Position numbers and translations under genes: made by a program. A DNA stretch of 11,162 bases, taken from positions 1-11,162 of the forward strand of contig NZ_CAUFJQ010000060.1 in NCBI RefSeq assembly GCF_959025735.1, given 5' to 3'. Origin of the DNA: an uncultured Streptococcus sp. Its GTDB lineage: Bacteria > Bacillota > Bacilli > Lactobacillales > Streptococcaceae. Shown here in pieces: positions 6,315-11,162 of this stretch (its first letter is position 1; each line of letters starts with the position of its first letter). The notes beneath the pieces were generated by a model that saw only the letters and a program-made list of their open reading frames with translations, was not told the origin of the DNA and did not search any database.

Positions 6315-7187
6315 ATGAAAAAATATAGTCTACTCTTATTGAGTGTTGCTCTTTTAGCAGGATGTGCGAATTCTACTAGCAAACAGTCGAATCAAAAGAC
6401 GCAAACCAGCTCAACGGTGCAGTTGTCAAAGGATGACCAGAAGACCTTGGACAATGCGACAGCGGAATACAAAGACTTTGTTGAAATGCAAATTGACCAA
6501 TTGCTCAAGGATACAGAAGGTTTCCGAGATACCCTAAAAGCTGGAAATTTGGAAGAAGCTAAAAAGCAATATCCCTTGATCCGCATGGCCTATGAACGTT
6601 CCGAACCGATCGCTGAAACCTTCGGAGAATCGGATGTTAAGATCGACTACCGCTTGGTGGATTATGTGGATGAAAATAAATCAGAAGATGGCTGGTCAGG
6701 TTTCCACCGGATTGAGCGTATCCTTTGGAAAAACAATACCACAGATGGAACAGACAAATACGCTGACCAACTGGTGAACGATATCAAGGAGTTGAAAGCT
6801 AAAATTGCTACAGTAGAAGTCACACCGGATATCATGTTGACTGGAGCTGTCGATTTGCTCAATGAAGTGGCAACGCAAAAGATTACGGGTGAAGAAGAAG
6901 TCTTCTCTCATACAGATCTTTACGACTTCCGTGCCAATATTGAAGGGGCTGAAAAGATCTTCTCTCTCTTTAAACCCTTGATTGAGAAAAAAGATGCTAA
7001 ACTGGTTAAAACCTTGGAAGCAGAATTCAAGAATGTCAATGCTCTATTGGACAAACACATGACAGATGATTCAAACTATAAGTCTTACACAGATTTATCC
7101 AAGGAAGATACCAAGGAATTGGCAGAAGCTGTGACCAAACTTGGTGAACCGTTGTCTCAAATGGGTGTGATTTTAGATGGGAAATAA
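6315..7187 (+). CDS. efeO: EfeO/EfeM-type iron-binding lipoprotein (imelysin/M75 family)
   Basis: A 290-residue surface lipoprotein with signal peptide MKKYSLLLLSVALLAGC; the lipobox is LLAGC with Cys17 as lipid anchor. The mature part is a short polar linker followed by an imelysin-like (peptidase M75) helical domain containing the GxHxxE motif as GFHRIE at 129-134, implicated in iron binding in this family. It has no cupredoxin domain, so it is the short EfeM-like form and not the two-domain E. coli EfeO. The ATG at 6315 is preferred over upstream in-frame start codons because it has AGGAGA eight bases upstream, begins a clean signal peptide and lies about 25 bases after the predicted transcription start. 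It is the first gene of the efe-tat operon, five bases before efeB. It probably binds iron outside the membrane and passes it to EfeU. Confidence 0.9.
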   Translation: MKKYSLLLLSVALLAGCANSTSKQSNQKTQTSSTVQLSKDDQKTLDNATAEYKDFVEMQIDQLLKDTEGFRDTLKAGNLEEAKKQYPLIRMAYERSEPIAETFGESDVKIDYRLVDYVDENKSEDGWSGFHRIERILWKNNTTDGTDKYADQLVNDIKELKAKIATVEVTPDIMLTGAVDLLNEVATQKITGEEEVFSHTDLYDFRANIEGAEKIFSLFKPLIEKKDAKLVKTLEAEFKNVNALLDKHMTDDSNYKSYTDLSKEDTKELAEAVTKLGEPLSQMGVILDGK

Positions 7188-7192
7188 GAAAA

Positions 7193-8398
7193 ATGGCTGA
7201 CGAAAAATTTTTAGATAAAAAAATGGACCGTCGTGAATTTCTTAAAAAAGCAGGTATTGGAGGGGCTGGTCTAGCGCTAGGTCTCTCTGGTGCATCTGCT
7301 TTTTTCGCTAATCAAGACAGTTCCAGCAAAAAAGCTTATGATGGGGATGAAGATATCTCCTTTTATGGTAAGCACCAAGCAGGGATAACAACGGCCATGC
7401 AGAAGGCTTGCTACTTGGTTGTGTTAGATCTTCACACGACGGACAAAAAAGAAGTCATCCAGCTCTTTAAAGACTGGACCGATTATAGTAGTAAATTAGT
7501 CGAAGGTGAGTTGGTCAAAAAAGATGGGGCCAATGCCCTATTGCCACCAACGGATACAGGTGAAACAGTGGGACTCAACCCCTATCGCTTGAGCCTGACT
7601 TTTGGGGTTTCTGCTTCCTTTCTAAAGAAACTGGGCTTGGAGTCCAAACGTCCGAAACTTTTTCGTGATTTGCCTCCATTTCCAAAGGAGCAGTTGCAGG
7701 ACAAATACACTGGTGGCGATATCGTCATTCAGGCCTGTGCAGATGATGAGCAGGTAGCCTTTCATGCGGTGCGAAATCTGATTCGTAAGGGTCGCAATAC
7801 CATTACCATGAAGTGGAGCAAATCAGGATTTGCAGCTATTGGTGACCGAAAAGAAACGCCGCGCAACCTCTTTGGTTTCAAGGATGGAACAGCAAATGTC
7901 ACGACAGAGAAGGACTTTGATAAGGTCGTCTGGACTGACAGCAAGGACTGGATGAAGGGTGGTTCCTATATGGCTCTTCGCCTAGTGCAAATGCACTTGG
8001 AAACTTGGGACCGAACCAATTTGCAGGAGCAGGAAAACACCTTTGGTCGCTACAAGGAGTCCGGTGCTCCCTTTGGTAAAACCAACGAATTTGATGAGGT
8101 AGATTTATCTAAACTACCTGTAGATTCACATGTTCGTTTGGCCAAAGAAGTGGATCGACCGATTTTACGGCGGTCTTATTCCTATTCGGATGGCATCAAT
8201 GAACAGACTGGGCAATTTGATGCTGGCTTGATCTTTATCGCTTTTCAAAAGGATCCGAACAGCTTTGTCAAAATCCAAACCAACTTGGGTGCGGTGGATA
8301 AAATGAACGAGTACATCACCCATATCGGAAGTGGACTTTTTGCTTGCTTTGCAGGCGTTGAGAAAGGAGGGTATCTTGGTCAAGCACTCTTTGAATAA
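7193..8398 (+). CDS. efeB: EfeB, Tat-exported DyP-type heme peroxidase
   Basis: A 401-residue dye-decolourising peroxidase. The N-terminus has a twin-arginine signal, DRREFLKK at 12-19, then a weakly hydrophobic stretch GIGGAGLALGLSGASAFFA. DyP hallmarks are GFKDGT at 228-233 with distal Asp231, His313 in DSHVRLA as probable proximal heme ligand, and ILRRSYSY at 324-331 containing the distal Arg. In EfeUOB systems it works outside the membrane, oxidising ferrous iron or acting on heme; the exact role is debated. The start lies five bases after the efeO stop and has only a weak GGGA upstream, so translation may be coupled to efeO. An in-frame ATG at 7223 would still keep the RR motif but has no ribosome binding site. 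Its tatC and tatA genes lie in the same operon, which fits it as their main cargo. Confidence 0.93.
   Translation: MADEKFLDKKMDRREFLKKAGIGGAGLALGLSGASAFFANQDSSSKKAYDGDEDISFYGKHQAGITTAMQKACYLVVLDLHTTDKKEVIQLFKDWTDYSSKLVEGELVKKDGANALLPPTDTGETVGLNPYRLSLTFGVSASFLKKLGLESKRPKLFRDLPPFPKEQLQDKYTGGDIVIQACADDEQVAFHAVRNLIRKGRNTITMKWSKSGFAAIGDRKETPRNLFGFKDGTANVTTEKDFDKVVWTDSKDWMKGGSYMALRLVQMHLETWDRTNLQEQENTFGRYKESGAPFGKTNEFDEVDLSKLPVDSHVRLAKEVDRPILRRSYSYSDGINEQTGQFDAGLIFIAFQKDPNSFVKIQTNLGAVDKMNEYITHIGSGLFACFAGVEKGGYLGQALFE
8363..8370 (+). promoter_or_regulatory. Ribosome binding site deciding the efeU TTG start
   Basis: AAAGGAGG, a near-perfect Shine-Dalgarno, sits inside the end of efeB, five bases before TTG 8376. 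No ATG or GTG of the frame is placed to use it. It selects the TTG over an upstream in-frame ATG at 8331. Confidence 0.8.
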
Positions 8399-10061
8399 AC
8401 TCTTGATCTTGTTCGGCCTTCTTGCCTTGTTCTGGACTCATCCAGTGGCTGCGGAGTCTTATAGCGATCTCTTTATCAAGATTACAGATGCAACAACAGC
8501 TGTACAAAATAAGGACCAGGATAAGGCCAAGGCATTAATCGCTGAGATTCAGGCTGCTTTTGAATCCAAAGACCACCATGATTCCAAGGCAGGGAAAAAA
8601 GTTAGCCAAGCCTTAGCTATAAAAGGGGAGGTAACTAAAGACGATCTCACCAAGATCTCATCAGCCTTGCTCGCTTTTGAAAAAGAGCAAAATCCGGTCG
8701 ATTTAGAGGCGGAAAAAGACAAACTTGTGAGTCGCCTCGCTCCTTACTTTAAGAACCTACAAGAGGCCATTACGGCTAAGGATCTGGATAAAACCCGTCA
8801 AACCTATGCAGATCTCAATAACACATGGACGCGAAACGAAGCGGTGGTAAGAGATCACAGCACAGCCTACTATGGCAAAATCGAGACGGCCATTTCGCTC
8901 TTACGCAGTAGTATTGAAACAGAGCCTACCGATTTCACCAACATCCAGTCCTCTTATGATGACCTCAAAAATGGGATTGATGCTTTTGTAAAAGGAGAAG
9001 CCATTAGCAGTGCCAGTACGGATTTGACGCTGAACGATGGGATCAAGCTTTTGGAGAAGGCGCAAAGCCAATTCCAATCCGGCGACGATAAGTCTGCTGC
9101 AGCGACTATGAAGCAGTTCATCACGATCTGGCCAACCATCGAGGGAGATGTTAGCACGACCAATCCAAGTCTCTACACGCGCGTAGAGAGTGAATCCCCG
9201 GTTATAATGGTCAAGGGGAAAGAAAAGGCCTATCAAGAGAAATTACAAGCCTTGATCCGAGACTTGTCTGCGATCGATACGACAGCTTCTTACAACGCTT
9301 TTGATGCCATGTTGATTCTTCTGCGTGAAGGAGTAGAAGCCCTTCTGATTGTCATGGCGCTTGTGACGACCCTTAAGGCCGCTAAGATGAGGAAAGGTCT
9401 CAAATGGGTTTACGGTGGAGCTATCGCTGGTGTTCTTGCCAGTGCAGCAATCGCTCTTGTTTTGCAAGTAGCTTTTCCAGCCGTTACTTCGGGGTCTAAC
9501 CGGGAAATCATTGAAGGTGGCGTTGGGATTTTCGCTGTGATCATGATGATCCTCATCGGAATTTGGCTCCACAGCAAGTCTTCAGTCAAACAGTGGAATG
9601 CCTTTATGGACCGTCAAATGAAGACAGTGACGGCTACAGGAAGCTTTGTCTCTATGTTTGCCCTCAGTTTCTTAGCAGTCTTTCGTGAAGGGGCTGAGAC
9701 CATTCTCTTTTATGTCGGGATCATTCCGCGGATTACAACCGCGAATTTCTTACTGGGAATCGGGCTTGCCATAGCCGTTCTCATCTTCATTGCAGTGGCT
9801 ATGACCAAGGCTAGTCAAGCTATCAAACCTCATCGAATCTTTTTCATTCTGACGTGGTTGATTTACGCCTTGGCCTTCAAGATGCTCGGTGTCAGCATTC
9901 ACGCCCTGCAGTTGACCAATATCCTCCCTAGCCATTTGGTCAATGGACTTCCAACCATCGATTGGGCGGGCATCTATCCAAGCTGGGAAGTTCTTCTTCC
10001 TCAATGTATCTTTGTAGCCTTGATCGCACTCGTTACGGTGAGACAACATGGCAAAGAGTAG
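8376..10061 (+). CDS. efeU: EfeU, FTR1-family iron permease with large extracytoplasmic N-terminal domain
   Basis: A 561-residue iron transporter. From the TTG start, residues 1-26 are a signal peptide or first membrane helix (KHSLNKLLILFGLLALFW, then PVAAE). Residues 27-305 are a polar helical extracytoplasmic domain with three degenerate repeats. Residues 310-555 form the FTR1 permease domain with about seven membrane helices and both iron-path REXXE motifs, REGVE at 317-321 and REGAE at 437-441. The TTG is chosen because AAAGGAGG lies five bases upstream and because it starts a clean signal sequence. An ATG at 8331 lies deep inside efeB and has no ribosome binding site. The gene overlaps efeB by 23 bases and tatC by 14, so translational coupling is likely. 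It should import iron delivered or oxidised by EfeO and EfeB. Length exceeds E. coli EfeU because of the N-terminal domain, which is common in Gram-positive members. Confidence 0.92.
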   Translation: MVKHSLNKLLILFGLLALFWTHPVAAESYSDLFIKITDATTAVQNKDQDKAKALIAEIQAAFESKDHHDSKAGKKVSQALAIKGEVTKDDLTKISSALLAFEKEQNPVDLEAEKDKLVSRLAPYFKNLQEAITAKDLDKTRQTYADLNNTWTRNEAVVRDHSTAYYGKIETAISLLRSSIETEPTDFTNIQSSYDDLKNGIDAFVKGEAISSASTDLTLNDGIKLLEKAQSQFQSGDDKSAAATMKQFITIWPTIEGDVSTTNPSLYTRVESESPVIMVKGKEKAYQEKLQALIRDLSAIDTTASYNAFDAMLILLREGVEALLIVMALVTTLKAAKMRKGLKWVYGGAIAGVLASAAIALVLQVAFPAVTSGSNREIIEGGVGIFAVIMMILIGIWLHSKSSVKQWNAFMDRQMKTVTATGSFVSMFALSFLAVFREGAETILFYVGIIPRITTANFLLGIGLAIAVLIFIAVAMTKASQAIKPHRIFFILTWLIYALAFKMLGVSIHALQLTNILPSHLVNGLPTIDWAGIYPSWEVLLPQCIFVALIALVTVRQHGKE

Positions 10062-10767
10062 AGCAGATGAAATGACCATTGTTGAGCATTTGGTTGAATT
10101 TCGAAAACGATTGATCGCAGTGGTCTTGTGTTATATTATCGTCTTCATCCTAGCCTTTGTATTTGGTGGAGAACTCTATCAAGCCTTGACGGCTAGCCTC
10201 CATCAAAAACTGCTGGTACTGGGACCGAATGATATCCTCTGGATCTATGTATCGCTGGCAAATCTCACAGCTTTTAGCCTGACCTTGCCCTTTATTGTCT
10301 ACCAGATTTGGCAATTTGTAAGACCGGCTTTGAAGGAGAAGGAGGCGCGTGCAGTCTTTGCCTACATCCCAGCTAGCTTTATCTGCTTTGTGCTGGGACT
10401 TGCATTTGGTTATTTCTTTGTCAGCCCAGCTATTTTAGAGGTCCTGATGCGCTTGGGAGAAGGGCTGTTTGATACCCAATTGACGGCACAAAATTATCTA
10501 ACCTTCTTATGGCACACCACCTTGCCTTTAGGGGTCTTGTTTGAGTTACCAGTTTTGGTCGCTTTTCTGACCTCGATCGGGCTCTTGACACCACAGTTTT
10601 TAATAACCTACCGACGTTACGCTTACTTTGTCCTGCTGGTCTTAGCCGTCGTGCTAACCCCTGCAGACTTTATCAGTGACTTGGCCATGACACTCCCTTT
10701 GATCCTCTTATTTGAAGTCAGTGTCGCCTTCAGTAAAGTCATCTATTCAAGAAAAAGGAGAAACTAA
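10048..10767 (+). CDS. tatC: Twin-arginine translocase subunit TatC
   Basis: A 239-residue membrane protein with six predicted helices. Family signatures are EHLVEFRKRL at 13-22 (cytoplasmic N-terminus that contacts the RR signal), FVRPALKEKEAR at 90-101 in the first cytoplasmic loop, FELP at 165-168 and LTPAD at 203-207. TatC recognises twin-arginine signal peptides and gates export of folded proteins. The ATG lies inside the end of efeU, with GGTGAG about five bases upstream, which pairs with the 3' part of the anti-Shine-Dalgarno. Its stop overlaps the tatA start as TAATG. Its operon partner efeB encodes an RR-signal protein, the obvious substrate. Confidence 0.95.
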   Translation: MAKSRADEMTIVEHLVEFRKRLIAVVLCYIIVFILAFVFGGELYQALTASLHQKLLVLGPNDILWIYVSLANLTAFSLTLPFIVYQIWQFVRPALKEKEARAVFAYIPASFICFVLGLAFGYFFVSPAILEVLMRLGEGLFDTQLTAQNYLTFLWHTTLPLGVLFELPVLVAFLTSIGLLTPQFLITYRRYAYFVLLVLAVVLTPADFISDLAMTLPLILLFEVSVAFSKVIYSRKRRN

Positions 10768-10964
10768 TGGGAATTTTACGTGATATTGGAGCACCAGGTT
10801 TGATCATCATCATCCTGGGCGCCCTCTTGATTTTTGGACCAAAACGCCTGCCTGAGTTGGGCCAGTCCATCGGCAAAATGTTTGCTGAATTTAAGACAGC
10901 TGTCAATAAAGGCAGTGAAGAAGCAGATCAAGACGCCAAAGAAGCTAAAGAAGAAAAAGAATAA
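10767..10964 (+). CDS. tatA: Twin-arginine translocase subunit TatA
   Basis: A 65-residue protein with one N-terminal membrane helix (GAPGLIIIILGALLIF, about 8-23), the hinge and start of the amphipathic helix FGPKRLPELGQSIGKMF at 23-39, and an acidic/lysine-rich tail. This is the TatA pattern; TatB, which is longer and has a different hinge, is absent, so the system is a minimal TatAC type usual in Firmicutes. The ATG shares a base with the tatC stop and has AAGGAGAAA upstream, so it is coupled to tatC. No clear intrinsic terminator follows, so read-through into the small downstream gene is possible. Confidence 0.95.
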   Translation: MGILRDIGAPGLIIIILGALLIFGPKRLPELGQSIGKMFAEFKTAVNKGSEEADQDAKEAKEEKE

Positions 10965-10986
10965 TCAGACAATTTTCAAAATTCTA

Positions 10987-11015
10987 TTGAGTTCGATTGC
11001 ATAAAAAGGTATAAT
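10987..11015 (+). promoter_or_regulatory. Promoter of the small peptide gene
   Basis: -35 TTGAGT (10987-10992) and a perfect -10 TATAAT (11010-11015) are 17 bases apart. Inverted arms TCGATTGC (10993-11000) and GCAATCGA (11029-11036) flank the -10 and the likely transcription start. Confidence 0.75.
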
Positions 11016-11050
11016 AAGACAAGTACTTGCAATCGACGAAGGAGGAAACC

Positions 11051-11161
11051 ATGATTATTACGATTTTGTCACTCATTTTCTATTTTAGCTATATCGGATT
11101 CTTATGCTGGTTGGTCGTAAAAATTGTCGAAAAATTGTTCAATTTCTTGTTGAACCGTTAA
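11051..11161 (+). CDS. Small hydrophobic membrane peptide, 36 residues, unknown function
   Basis: The peptide starts MIITILSLIFYF and ends in VEKLFNFLLNR. Residues 2-23 can form one membrane helix, with a single Cys19 and Trp20; residues 24-36 are an amphipathic basic segment (Lys24, Lys28, Arg36). The call rests on expression signals: AAGGAGG at 11039-11045, six bases before the ATG, and its own TTGAGT-17-TATAAT promoter. I do not recognise the family. It could be a small accessory membrane protein or a toxin-like peptide, but no antisense RNA partner is visible inside the window. The stop ends one base before the window edge. Confidence 0.6.
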   Translation: MIITILSLIFYFSYIGFLCWLVVKIVEKLFNFLLNR

Positions 11162-11162
11162 T

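Noticed and set aside
8316..8507. Minus-strand and other short open frames across efeB, efeU and tatC
   Set aside because: All are fully overlapped by well-supported genes, with no start signals or domain-like sequence.
10965..10986. Intrinsic terminator after tatA
   Set aside because: AATTTT and AAAATT are complementary but A-T only and separated by one base, with no T tract, so it is not a credible terminator.

Overview
The window looks like chromosomal DNA of a low-GC Gram-positive coccus, most likely an oral Streptococcus. The reasons are Shine-Dalgarno sequences of the AAGGAGG type, TATAAT-like promoters, a water-forming NADH oxidase divergent from apbE and two flavin reductase genes, and an efeOBU-tatC-tatA iron and secretion cluster. 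I recall the apbE/nox neighbourhood as resembling a pneumococcal arrangement, but I could not check this. The species cannot be fixed from sequence reading alone.

Left block (1-2818, minus strand): apbE, a 201-residue NADPH-dependent FMN reductase and a 414-residue FMN reductase fused to a PAS domain form a tight operon read leftward. The large reductase ends in a Gly/His/Asp-rich tail that carries the heptad DATSGAS twice. This heptad matches the D-x-x-[ST]-G-A-[ST] acceptor motif used by ApbE flavin transferases. With apbE in the same operon, the tail is a candidate site for covalent FMN attachment in the cytoplasm. This is the most interesting feature of the window.

Middle (2846-4556): nox diverges from apbE. 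Each of the two divergent promoters carries a CcpA operator (cre) overlapping its -35 region. One matches the 14-base consensus perfectly and the other has one mismatch, so the flavin operon and nox may be co-controlled by carbon status. After nox comes a compact structured intergenic region: several perfect inverted repeats, a possible pseudoknot and a strong intrinsic terminator.

A ClC-family chloride/proton antiporter with a C-terminal RCK_C domain follows as its own unit (4660-6204).

Right block (6255-10964, plus strand): one promoter drives efeO/efeM (lipoprotein), efeB (Tat-exported DyP peroxidase), efeU (FTR1 iron permease with a long extracytoplasmic N-terminal domain), tatC and tatA. 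Genes abut or overlap. EfeB is the only protein here with a twin-arginine signal, so the minimal TatAC translocase is probably there mainly to export it. EfeO would capture iron, EfeB would act on iron or heme outside the membrane, and EfeU would move iron inward.

Far right (10987-11161): a promoter with a very good ribosome binding site precedes an unrecognised 36-residue hydrophobic peptide gene. No rRNA, tRNA, insertion sequence, phage gene or CRISPR array was seen.
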